Positions 17,393-24,876 of a stretch of 59,958 bases of DNA are shown piece after piece; position 1 is the stretch's first letter, and each line of letters opens with the position of its first letter. A program made the position numbers and the translations under genes. Source of the DNA: Nostoc sp. LEGE 06077 (GTDB lineage Bacteria > Cyanobacteriota > Cyanobacteriia > Cyanobacteriales > Nostocaceae); NCBI RefSeq assembly GCF_015207705.1, contig NZ_JADEWI010000044.1, forward strand, positions 1 to 59,958, in the 5' to 3' direction. Below the pieces are notes generated by a model. That model did not search any database, was not told where the DNA came from, and saw only the letters and a program-made list of their open reading frames with translations.

Positions 17393-18451
17393 ATGGCAAA
17401 ACACATTTACTTAAACTTCTGGGCTAGAGTTCCTAATAGGTTGTTAGCACATCGTCTGGCAGTAACTGTGTTGACTTTTGTATCACCTTTGGTTGTCAGT
17501 AGTATAAGTTATAAAACTTTGGCACAAACGCCCAATGGGCAGAAAGTTGATCAGTTAATCCAAAGTTTTAGCAACGAAGATTTATTAGAACAACTGAATA
17601 CTGCGACAACTTTAGGCAACCTCAACAATAGAGAGTTTAGTAGTGAAACATTAGAGAAACTCAAGCTTGCTTTAGTAAACCCTGATTGGCGAGTGCGTAG
17701 CGGTGCGGCCTTAGTGTTGTCTCAAAAAGGTGGTGTGATAGTTAAAGATGCTTTACCTACCTTAGTTAAAAATCTTAAAGACGAGAATTGGTTTGTCCGC
17801 AGTAGTGCAGCTAGAGCTATTGGTAACATCGTTGCTGAAGATATTGGTGATCCCAATGGCGCAAATACAGTAATTGAATCTGCGAAGTTTTCCAGTTACT
17901 TGGTTGATGCGCTGCAAGATGCGGATTTTTCGGTGCGTTTTAGTGCGGCGACAGCTTTAGTCAAGTTAAATACTAAATCGTCGTTTATTGTATCTCGCCT
18001 GATTTCTAATCTTAGTAATACTGACGATCCCCAGACTCGGCTGACTAATGCAGAAAACCTCAATACAATCAGTAGTGAAGTTGCTCCTATTCTGCCAAAT
18101 ATTGGCAAAGCCCTGCAACATGGTGAACCATCGGTGCGGGGACTCGCTTTAGAAACGATTGGTAGTATTGGCACAGATACTAGTGCAGTTATGCCTTATT
18201 TGAGCCAAGGTTTGCAAGACCGAGACTCGACAGTGCGGAGCAAAGCGGCTAGAGCTATTTTGAAAATAGTCACAAATCTGCAAGAAAAAGCTAGGGCAAA
18301 TTTCGTTACTACATCAGATTTTAATGCAATAGATGACCTCCAAAACATACAGGTAATTTTACAAAACCCAAGCAATCATTTTTATAACAATGAAAAAGAA
18401 AGCGTTAGTTTAGCTATTAATGCTCTGCAAGCAGCGCGTAGGAATAGATAA
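17393..18451 (+). CDS. Secreted HEAT-repeat protein
   Basis: From the ATG at 17393 the protein is 352 residues. A signal peptide or anchor (VLTFVSPLVVSSISYKTLAQ) is followed by about five or six HEAT/PBS-lyase-like repeats. Their recurring signature is D-x-x-W/F-x-V-R-x-x-A-A-x-A-L, seen in NPDWRVRSGAALVLSQ, DENWFVRSSAARAIGNI, DADFSVRFSAATALVKL, GEPSVRGLALETIGSI and DSTVRSKAARAILKI. Such arrays are protein-binding scaffolds; here the array probably sits outside the cytoplasm. No partner is suggested by neighbours. An in-frame TTG seven codons upstream is less likely to be the start. Confidence 0.8.
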   Translation: MAKHIYLNFWARVPNRLLAHRLAVTVLTFVSPLVVSSISYKTLAQTPNGQKVDQLIQSFSNEDLLEQLNTATTLGNLNNREFSSETLEKLKLALVNPDWRVRSGAALVLSQKGGVIVKDALPTLVKNLKDENWFVRSSAARAIGNIVAEDIGDPNGANTVIESAKFSSYLVDALQDADFSVRFSAATALVKLNTKSSFIVSRLISNLSNTDDPQTRLTNAENLNTISSEVAPILPNIGKALQHGEPSVRGLALETIGSIGTDTSAVMPYLSQGLQDRDSTVRSKAARAILKIVTNLQEKARANFVTTSDFNAIDDLQNIQVILQNPSNHFYNNEKESVSLAINALQAARRNR

Positions 18452-18530
18452 TATCTAGTTAAGAATGGGTGTCAGGGTGTCTCCTAAACCCTTTATTTTT
18501 CGTTTTTTTGCATAAGTCCTGATATAGCAG

Positions 18531-18560
18531 GGGACAGGTAGTAGGTGACAGGTGACAGGG
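18531..18560. repeat. Heptanucleotide tandem repeat (GGTGACA)
   Basis: GGTAGTA (18538-18544) is followed by two perfect GGTGACA units (18545-18558). Same class of short tandem repeat as elsewhere in the window. The remaining spacer between 18452 and 18746 shows no gene. Confidence 0.7.
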
Positions 18561-18746
18561 TTAAAAGCTTTGTGGTGTCTAAGTTTTATTATTGATCGAT
18601 GTCCTAAGCAACTTGGCTACTGTTATATCAATTTGTTAACCTTCACGGGGATTTTTTAACTACAAGATATGCGACTTTTTTGCAAAGTCGGATATCTGAG
18701 TATCTCAATTTTCACCCAAGAGCGATCGCTCAATAGTCATCTTCTG

Positions 18747-19340
18747 CTAATATTTCCCAGAGGCACTACTAGGTTGGGGTTTGTTGACTCCGTGGAGTTT
18801 GATGAAACTATCAAAGGCGTACCATGCCAAAACATACCAAGGGATGATTTCTAGTTGCAAACCTTTTATTAGCAACTGTCGCACAGATAAACATCCCAGT
18901 GCTAAGGGAAATATTAAGCGTAAATCAATTACATTATTTGTGGCTCTTTCCACTCTGTCGTTTAAGTCATAGACAGCATTAGCAACGGTAGCGGCTGCAT
19001 CGGAGTGGCTTTCGTTAGTAACGTCAGCGAAAATTATGCCGATATCTTTGAGCGTAGCTACGACATTTTGCCAGCTTTCATCATTGCGATCGTGGTGAAT
19101 GACAATACTGCCATTTTGAATGTTACTGCTTACCTGGCTAATGTTGGGTTGAGCATCCAACATCTTCACAATGCGTGTTATTTCCCCGACTTGACGATGG
19201 GATGGCGCTATTCTTAAGCGTAGTCTGCCTGGGGTATCGCTAATAATTTTTGTAGAGATAGGTTGGGATGGCGTGTTCAAGGCTGCTGCCTCCACAACTT
19301 TAGGCATCATAGTTACATTACCATGACTATTTGTCAACAC
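18747..19340 (-). CDS. HMA_2-type domain protein with membrane segment
   Basis: A perfect AGGAGG lies 6 bases before GTG at 19340, so this start (197 residues) is preferred to the ATG at 19346, which touches the Shine-Dalgarno. Residues about 30-110 form a ferredoxin-like HMA_2-type domain with TPGRLRLRIAPSHRQVGEITRIV and GSIVIHHDRNDESWQNVVATL. It lacks the CxxC metal-binding pair of classical HMA domains. A C-terminal hydrophobic region (LRLIFPLALGCLSVRQLL, IIPWYVLAWYAF) probably anchors it in a membrane. It is the last gene of a same-strand cluster with DUF5132, a P-type ATPase and two more such proteins, suggesting a shared role in transport or its regulation. Confidence 0.75.
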   Translation of the reverse strand: MLTNSHGNVTMMPKVVEAAALNTPSQPISTKIISDTPGRLRLRIAPSHRQVGEITRIVKMLDAQPNISQVSSNIQNGSIVIHHDRNDESWQNVVATLKDIGIIFADVTNESHSDAAATVANAVYDLNDRVERATNNVIDLRLIFPLALGCLSVRQLLIKGLQLEIIPWYVLAWYAFDSFIKLHGVNKPQPSSASGKY

Positions 19341-19425
19341 ATCCATCCTCCTGAATAATCTTTGAATGCTATTGAGTTTTGTTTACCTACATCTTGCACC
19401 AGTACCTTGAGTGCAATTAAAGTCA

Positions 19426-19485
19426 GGTGGGCAATCCTGAAAAGTTGGTCAAAATCAGATTTTGACGTTGTAGACATTGCCCACC
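19426..19485. other. Two-tier inverted repeat between cluster genes
   Basis: The outer arms GGTGGGCAAT (19426-19435) and ATTGCCCACC (19476-19485) enclose an inner perfect hairpin, GTCAAAATC (19448-19456) and GATTTTGAC (19458-19466). It lies between the DUF5132 gene and the last HMA_2 gene and could reduce read-through or stabilise the upstream message. A dispersed repeat origin is also possible. Confidence 0.6.
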
Positions 19486-19526
19486 CTATAGTTATTGAGA
19501 ATAATGCAAGATATCAGTCTGGAAGC

Positions 19527-19832
19527 TTACGCACCATTATCAGATGTGTTGTCAACTGGAGTACCAGCAGCTTCAAATAATGGGGTTTCTCTATCTTCTG
19601 CGATTTCGGCTTTGGCTTCAGCTACGATATCTTCCCAGGTTTCGCCTAGTTCCGCAAAGGCTCCTTTGCTTTTTTCGTAAGCCAAAATTCCGCCTTTGAT
19701 GATGGACTTAGCAATGGGTTTACCAATTCCCGCGACAACAGGAATCAGAACAGGTGCGAGGAGGACTGCACCGATACCAGCGATAATTCCAGGAGCGCCA
19801 GCATCTTCAACAAAATCAGTAATTTTCGGCAT
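19527..19832 (-). CDS. DUF5132 protein
   Basis: From the ATG at 19832 (GGAG about 10 bases before it) the protein has 101 residues. An N-terminal glycine-rich hydrophobic stretch (GIIAGIGAVLLAPVLIPVVAGIGKPIAKSIIKGG in two pieces) is followed by an acidic amphipathic helix (KGAFAELGETWEDIVAEAKAE). This pattern matches DUF5132, a family of small membrane-associated proteins of unknown function. It directly follows the P-type ATPase gene with 65 bases between, so the two are probably co-transcribed. A possible accessory subunit of the pump is an inference from position. Confidence 0.8.
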   Translation of the reverse strand: MPKITDFVEDAGAPGIIAGIGAVLLAPVLIPVVAGIGKPIAKSIIKGGILAYEKSKGAFAELGETWEDIVAEAKAEIAEDRETPLFEAAGTPVDNTSDNGA

Positions 19833-19903
19833 AATCAAGTATCTCCAGTTGAATTGAAAAATTGTCAGAAAGCTATCTAGCTTAATCTAGCCAAGGTGTG
19901 ATC

Positions 19904-22252
19904 TCATCTTGCTGATGGGAGAGCTTTCTTGGGGGAATTTTTAAGAATTGGCCGTAAGCCGTTAACACCTGCAACGATTGTTGAACCATTGTTAACTACC
20001 GTTGCGCCGAGGGGGTTCAGCCCAAATAGCACAGCGATCGCCATTGCTGCAATATTAGGAATAGCAACAATACTGGTGTTTTGGCGGATTAACTTTTTGG
20101 CGTTGCGTGCTAGGGCGATCGCTTCTAAAATTCCATGTAAGTCATTTTCCATCAGCACGACATCTGCGGTCTCACGAGCAATTTCTGAACCATGAGCAAA
20201 GGATATTGAAACATCGGCGTAGGCTAAAGCTGGGGAATCGTTGATTCCATCTCCGACAAAGGCAACTGTTTTGCCTTGTTCGTGCAGTTCGCGGACAACT
20301 GCGGCTTTTTGTTCGGGGAATGCTTCTGCATGGGTATTGGCTGGGGCAATTCCTAGTTGTGACGCTACAGCTTTGGCTGTGCGTTGGTTGTCGCCCGTGA
20401 GCATATGCACTTCTACACCTTCGACCGTCAACAAATGGTTAATTACTTCCCGTGTTTCTGGACGAAGAATATCACTATATCTTATTCTACCGAGAAGTTG
20501 CCCATTGCTGGCTACATAAATTACAGAATTTACTCGGTTGGCATCGTTGAGAACTTCCATATCTACGCCTTGTTGACGTAAGAAGCGCTCACTCCCAACA
20601 TAAATAGGTTCGCCATAAATCTCTGCTTCCACACCCAAGCCAAGTTTATAGTTCCACTTACTGCGGCTAGGAATCACAGTTTGCTGTGCTTCCGCATAAC
20701 GGATGACAGCCTCGGCAACTGGGTGGGTGAGGCGTTGTTCAGCGGCGGCGGCGATCGCTAATACTCTATCTGTGGAGACTTCAGCATGGAAACTATCAAC
20801 GCCAATTACCGCAACTTCACCCTTCGTCAATGTACCAGTCTTGTCAAAAACAATGGTGTCAACTTCTGCCAATTGTTCTAAGGCGCGACCGCTGCGGATG
20901 AGAATTCCGTGGCGGGCGGCATAAGTCAAAGCAGCTAAAACAGTTGTCGGGACTGATACCCTGATCCCCGTGGCAAAGTCGAGGGTGAGGACGCTGGCGG
21001 CTCTGGCGGCGTTGCGGGTAACAGCAAACACGCCTGCACCTAACAATAAGGTGGGTATAACTGCTTTTTCGGCAATTTTGATGGCGCAGTTTTCCATCCG
21101 CGTATCATGGACTGGAGCTTCTTCCATCAGCTTAATGCTCTGTCCGGCGCGGGTGTCGTTACCTATGCGTTCTGCCAAGATATAGATACTGCCTTCCCGT
21201 ACCAATGTAGAAGCAAACACAGGTTGTCCTTTGGACTTCAAGACGGGGACTGATTCACCAGTGAGTTTTTGTTCATCTAGTAAGGCTTTACCCCGGATAA
21301 TACTGCCATCTACCGGGACTTGTTCGCCGGGATAGACAATTACTGTATCGCCGCTTTTGACTTCTTTAATCGAGATTTGTACTTTCTCACCATCACGCTC
21401 AACCCAAACAAATTGCCCTAGAGAATTGAGCAGATCTAATGTCTGCATTTTAGAAGAACGGGCCGTGCGATCGCGGATATTTTCTCCAATTTCGATTAAA
21501 CTCAGCATCAATGCGGGTGTGAGGAACTGACCTTGGACTGTGGTAATCACAATTGCCAACAAATCCAACACATCAATAGTCAGTTTACGCTGCATCACGA
21601 TTCCCTCGATCGCTCTTTGGAAGACGGGTAATGTTGCCAAAGCAATAGTACCAGCCACCATAATTGGTGGAACAGCAAATCCTAACGGCCCACCTAGCAC
21701 CGCTAACCCAGTGGCGACAGCCGAAAGTTGCAGTCCTGGCCAAGCGCCTTCTGCTGCATCCTCTTGAGGTTTATTATCAATAGGCTTTTTCTGATCTAAC
21801 AGCACAACATTGGCATCATTAGCCGTCATAATCAAACAGCTAAGACGCGATCGCATTTTGACATCACTGACTGTACTAGATTTATAAGTAACAACTAACG
21901 ATGCCGCCGCAGGTTTAATTTTGACGCTGGTAACGAGGGGATCAACTTCCAACAAAGTTTGGAGGCGTTGCATATATGCGGCGTTATTACGCAATTGCGG
22001 GATACGCAACCGCATTCTGCCGGGAACTGTATGGACAACGCTGTAAACAACTTGAGAGGTTGGCTGATGAGACTGTCTATTACGCTTAACTTGAGACAGT
22101 TTGCCATTCTCAGTTTTGTAAGTTGGTTGGGCCAAAACCACTGTACTGACGGTTTCGTAAACTTTCGCACCTAGCGGAACTTCTTCTTTTGCTTCAGTTT
22201 CCGAAGCTTTCTGCACTGCGGGCGATACTAGTTGTGCTGTCAATGGTGTCAT
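19904..22252 (-). CDS. P1B-like P-type ATPase with cysteine-less HMA_2 domain and no CPx motif
   Basis: The 782-residue pump has all P-type ATPase motifs: TGES (331-334), the phosphorylated D470 in DKTGTLT, HP (510-511), TGDNQRTA near 619 and GDGIND (667-672). Its N-terminal HMA_2-type domain (about 68-124, VVHTVPGRMRLRIPQL) has no CxxC. The membrane motif that is CPC in copper and zinc pumps reads DFATGIRVSVPT (425-436). The substrate therefore cannot be assigned as Cu, Zn, Cd or Pb. The layout (D-F/Y-x-x-x-I/L-R/K before the proline) recalls the CtpC-like branch, some of which handle Mn. It is clustered with HMA_2-domain and DUF5132 genes. Confidence 0.85.
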   Translation of the reverse strand: MTPLTAQLVSPAVQKASETEAKEEVPLGAKVYETVSTVVLAQPTYKTENGKLSQVKRNRQSHQPTSQVVYSVVHTVPGRMRLRIPQLRNNAAYMQRLQTLLEVDPLVTSVKIKPAAASLVVTYKSSTVSDVKMRSRLSCLIMTANDANVVLLDQKKPIDNKPQEDAAEGAWPGLQLSAVATGLAVLGGPLGFAVPPIMVAGTIALATLPVFQRAIEGIVMQRKLTIDVLDLLAIVITTVQGQFLTPALMLSLIEIGENIRDRTARSSKMQTLDLLNSLGQFVWVERDGEKVQISIKEVKSGDTVIVYPGEQVPVDGSIIRGKALLDEQKLTGESVPVLKSKGQPVFASTLVREGSIYILAERIGNDTRAGQSIKLMEEAPVHDTRMENCAIKIAEKAVIPTLLLGAGVFAVTRNAARAASVLTLDFATGIRVSVPTTVLAALTYAARHGILIRSGRALEQLAEVDTIVFDKTGTLTKGEVAVIGVDSFHAEVSTDRVLAIAAAAEQRLTHPVAEAVIRYAEAQQTVIPSRSKWNYKLGLGVEAEIYGEPIYVGSERFLRQQGVDMEVLNDANRVNSVIYVASNGQLLGRIRYSDILRPETREVINHLLTVEGVEVHMLTGDNQRTAKAVASQLGIAPANTHAEAFPEQKAAVVRELHEQGKTVAFVGDGINDSPALAYADVSISFAHGSEIARETADVVLMENDLHGILEAIALARNAKKLIRQNTSIVAIPNIAAMAIAVLFGLNPLGATVVNNGSTIVAGVNGLRPILKNSPKKALPSAR

Positions 22253-22346
22253 TCCTGATCTCGCTTAAAGTAGTAGATAAAAAACTTATATTGATGTGGC
22301 AGCAAGCTCTCAATTTTTGAGCGTAAATTCTCTCCCCAATCACTCC

Positions 22347-22554
22347 CTACGGTGTACACACAAATGTTCGTTGAGTGCATCTGTCCCGCCTCGGAATGAA
22401 TTCCGAGTCTCATAGCGCAAGTCATCTGAAGATGACTCAACTAAAAATATATTCCAGTCCACGTTTTGTGGACTTTGGCTATGAGCCTGGAACTTTAGTT
22501 CTAGGCGGGATACGGTTTCAGACTGCAAATTTTCGACTTGTGTGTACACGGTAG
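22347..22554. mobile_element. 208-bp MITE-like element with terminal inverted repeats and target duplication
   Basis: The terminal inverted repeats are CTACGGTGTACACACAA (22347-22363) and its complement (22538-22554) with one mismatch. Both sides are flanked by the identical 11-mer CCAATCACTCC (22336-22346 and 22555-22565), a target-site duplication. A 10-12 bp duplication suggests mobilisation by an IS4-like transposase supplied elsewhere; the element has no transposase. The interior is densely folded, with hairpins at 22390-22407, 22420-22437, 22456-22474 and 22486-22505, a longer stem CTCATAGC (22409-22416) with GCTATGAG (22478-22485), and an outer stem TCCCGCC/GGCGGGA. It separates the ATPase gene from the upstream HMA_2-like gene. 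Confidence 0.85.
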
Positions 22555-22606
22555 CCAATCACTCCAGACTGGTGAGTTACTGCAAACAAGATTTGCTGAA
22601 ATTTGG

Positions 22607-22912
22607 TTAAATTCTGCTGGTTGGGTTGGCGAAAATACCTGCCGCTGCTTCGTTGGCAGAGCGAATTAAACTATTTAAATCTGTGATTGCTGCTTCGATA
22701 ACGCTATGCGATCGCTCTTGAGAGTCTCGCAGTGTTCCAGTTTGATAGGTGATATTGATTGGCTCACTTTTCACCACTGGATCTGCTTTGAGCAAGTTCT
22801 CGAAGGATTGCACATATTGGCGATCGCTAGCGATATTATTTACTTTGGCTGCTATTTTCCAGGGGCTTTCCCCAGGAGGTTGCGATGCCGATGAGGATAC
22901 AGAACCCTCCAT
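22607..22912 (-). CDS. Small degenerate HMA_2-like protein
   Basis: The ATG at 22912 is placed exactly 6 bases after a perfect AGGAGG, so it is preferred over the ATG two codons upstream; the product is 101 residues. The central part (WKIAAKVNNIASDRQYVQSFENLLKADPVVKSEPINITYQTGTL) follows the HMA_2 pattern of its neighbours (compare DQAYARRLERLLKTDAHVTNVRMN) but has lost the PGRxRxR strand. It has no cysteine and no membrane segment. It is transcribed with the genes around it, but the mobile element now lies between it and the ATPase gene. No function can be assigned beyond membership of this cluster. Confidence 0.65.
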   Translation of the reverse strand: MEGSVSSSASQPPGESPWKIAAKVNNIASDRQYVQSFENLLKADPVVKSEPINITYQTGTLRDSQERSHSVIEAAITDLNSLIRSANEAAAGIFANPTSRI

Positions 22913-22944
22913 TTTCATCCTCCTGTGTTCCTTAACGGAACGAT

Positions 22945-24063
22945 CTACAACGGAAAGTTCGCCATGTAGGCTAAAGAAAAAGACATAGCTGCGGGCTTCA
23001 TCTCAGCCCATAAGCTGGATATGTTTAGATTGTTACTTTCTGCTGATATTTTTGTTGTATCAGCCGATACAACAGGCTGAGTAATTTGTTCTTCAGGCTG
23101 TTGTTTTTCTCCGATTTGAACGCTAGGTGTGGGAGGGTTTATCTGCACAGCCGATTCCATCAGTGTTACCCAATGGTTTACGGTGACATTACCTGGATGA
23201 AAGGCGATCGCAATTGAGGCTGCATCACAATTCATCCGCACATTCGTTACATGAGCGTCTGTTTTCAATAACCTTTCCAGCCGTCTAGCATAAGCTTGAT
23301 CCTGGGCAATCTGGGGTACATGAAACCTAATCCTGCCAGGAATGGTATGAACTACAGTATAGGTAATCTTGGCTGACGGCGTTCTGTCTTGCCTAACTGG
23401 TTCAACAACAGGTTTAGTTGCTACTTGTGTCAATTTCGCTTGTTTAGTTGTGTTATTTGGTTTTTCTGATTTAGCCAGCGGTTCTAAATAGTCAATTACC
23501 CGACGAGTTGCATCTGCGGTAATCATATAGACTGGGATCGATGCTAACCCACTAATTCCTAAACCTCCTGTTACTGCTAAACCAGTCATCAGGGGAATGA
23601 AGGAAATAGTTTGCTCCATCCAAAAATCCGGCGATTTCCACACCGCAAAGGGATCTTTGTTGCTCATTGATTGCGGCGCAGTTAGAGAAGGGTGAATATT
23701 TAGACTTTCTAGTATTCCCAATATCTGATGTAATGTCAAATGATTTTCGTCGAAGTTAACAACCAAACTGCCCAATTGCTCGTTGGCTGTAACCTCATTG
23801 ACTCCTTGGTACTGCTGTAAATATTGGGATACTAATTCTAGTTTTGAATTTAAACTGCCTTCAGTAGTGCGGATGCGGATGCGACCGTGGGTTGTATGCA
23901 CAATCTCTAGCCCACCAGTTGGCAAATGGGTTTCTAACTTGGCACTTGCTGAACTGGTATATCGATTCACTTGTACTTGATTACTATGACGCTGAACAGA
24001 AATTAAGTCAGGAGACAAAGCCTCTTTCGGACTTAATCCGCAACTACTGAGAGTTTTTGTCAT
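22945..24063 (-). CDS. Protein with two HMA_2-type domains and membrane segments
   Basis: The 372-residue protein has one HMA_2-type domain at about 50-130 (LEIVHTTHGRIRIRTTEG, GSLVVNFDENHLTLHQIL). A hydrophobic pair of segments (FIPLMTGLAVTGGLGISGLASIPVYMI) follows, then a second HMA_2-type domain at about 228-300 (TVVHTIPGRIRFHVPQI, ASIAIAFHPGNVTVNHW). Neither domain has the CxxC pair. The layout resembles the N-terminal half of the neighbouring ATPase repeated without the catalytic part, as if derived from a pump's regulatory end. It is the first gene of the minus-strand cluster; no clear Shine-Dalgarno precedes the ATG. Confidence 0.75.
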   Translation of the reverse strand: MTKTLSSCGLSPKEALSPDLISVQRHSNQVQVNRYTSSASAKLETHLPTGGLEIVHTTHGRIRIRTTEGSLNSKLELVSQYLQQYQGVNEVTANEQLGSLVVNFDENHLTLHQILGILESLNIHPSLTAPQSMSNKDPFAVWKSPDFWMEQTISFIPLMTGLAVTGGLGISGLASIPVYMITADATRRVIDYLEPLAKSEKPNNTTKQAKLTQVATKPVVEPVRQDRTPSAKITYTVVHTIPGRIRFHVPQIAQDQAYARRLERLLKTDAHVTNVRMNCDAASIAIAFHPGNVTVNHWVTLMESAVQINPPTPSVQIGEKQQPEEQITQPVVSADTTKISAESNNLNISSLWAEMKPAAMSFSLAYMANFPL

Positions 24064-24159
24064 TTATTCGATAGTTGCACCAAGGCTCGAAGGTTAACAA
24101 TAGGTTAAATATAACCCATTATTTCCGTATATGAAATCATCCTCAAGATTTATTTTAGA

Positions 24160-24693
24160 TTAAGTAATGTTACCCACCCGTTTTTGGTACTCTTGCTCGG
24201 TGATTATATCGTGAGTACTTTCGACGCGATCTATAAATACAATCCCATCCAGATGATCGTATTCATGCTGAAAAACTCGCGCTACAAAGTCAGTTAATTC
24301 CTGCTTTTGCAATTGCCCGTAGCGGTCATAATATTCAACTTCAATTGCCTGATATCTAGGCACGAATCCTCTGATACCAGGGATACATAAACAACCTTCC
24401 CAACCTTTAACAACTTGCACAGAATGTGACACTATCCTAGGGTTGATCATCGCCGTAGGTTCCATTGTCGGAGCATTGGGATACCTAGGATTCGGGCGAG
24501 AGGCGACAATAAATAAACGCTGTTGTTCAGCAACTTGTGGTGCCGCAATGCCAACACCATTTGCTTGATCAACTGTACTAATTAAATCATCAATTAATTT
24601 TTGAATTTTTTCATCATGAATATTATCAACCCAAGTAGCTTTTTGCCGAATTACTGGGTCGCCCAACTGCAAAATTGGTAGTAAGTCAGCCAT
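24160..24693 (-). CDS. def: Peptide deformylase
   Basis: The 177-residue protein carries the three deformylase motifs: GVGIAAPQV (motif 1), EGCLCIPG (motif 2, metal-binding Cys, with Cys instead of the usual Ser after Leu) and HEYDHLDG (motif 3, two His and the catalytic Glu is in QHEYDH). It removes the formyl group from new polypeptides at the ribosome exit. Length and motif spacing are normal. It is a single-gene unit here, followed by the HMA_2 cluster on the same strand, which starts about 100 bases downstream. Confidence 0.95.
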   Translation of the reverse strand: MADLLPILQLGDPVIRQKATWVDNIHDEKIQKLIDDLISTVDQANGVGIAAPQVAEQQRLFIVASRPNPRYPNAPTMEPTAMINPRIVSHSVQVVKGWEGCLCIPGIRGFVPRYQAIEVEYYDRYGQLQKQELTDFVARVFQHEYDHLDGIVFIDRVESTHDIITEQEYQKRVGNIT

Positions 24694-24750
24694 CTAAAAA
24701 ACTCCTTTGGCAATTAACAGGTTATGAATAAAAATCAGGTACTTTTAAAC

Positions 24751-24781
24751 AAAAGTTGACAATTGGATATTGTCAACTTTT
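24751..24781 (-). terminator. Terminator of htrA
   Basis: A perfect 13-bp stem, AAAAGTTGACAAT (24751-24763) and ATTGTCAACTTTT (24769-24781), has a 5-base loop. On the minus strand it ends in TTTTGTTT, a typical intrinsic terminator about 100 bases after the htrA stop. Confidence 0.8.
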
Positions 24782-24876
24782 GCAAACATAATATTTTTTA
24801 ATGATTTACATACATTTTTTTTAACCTAAAGTATTGAGTCATGGGCTTTACTCTTCATACAAACTTCATACTTTAA

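Noticed and set aside
22249-22558. Short minus-strand open frames across the mobile element
   Set aside because: They cover inverted repeats and hairpins and lack any family character.
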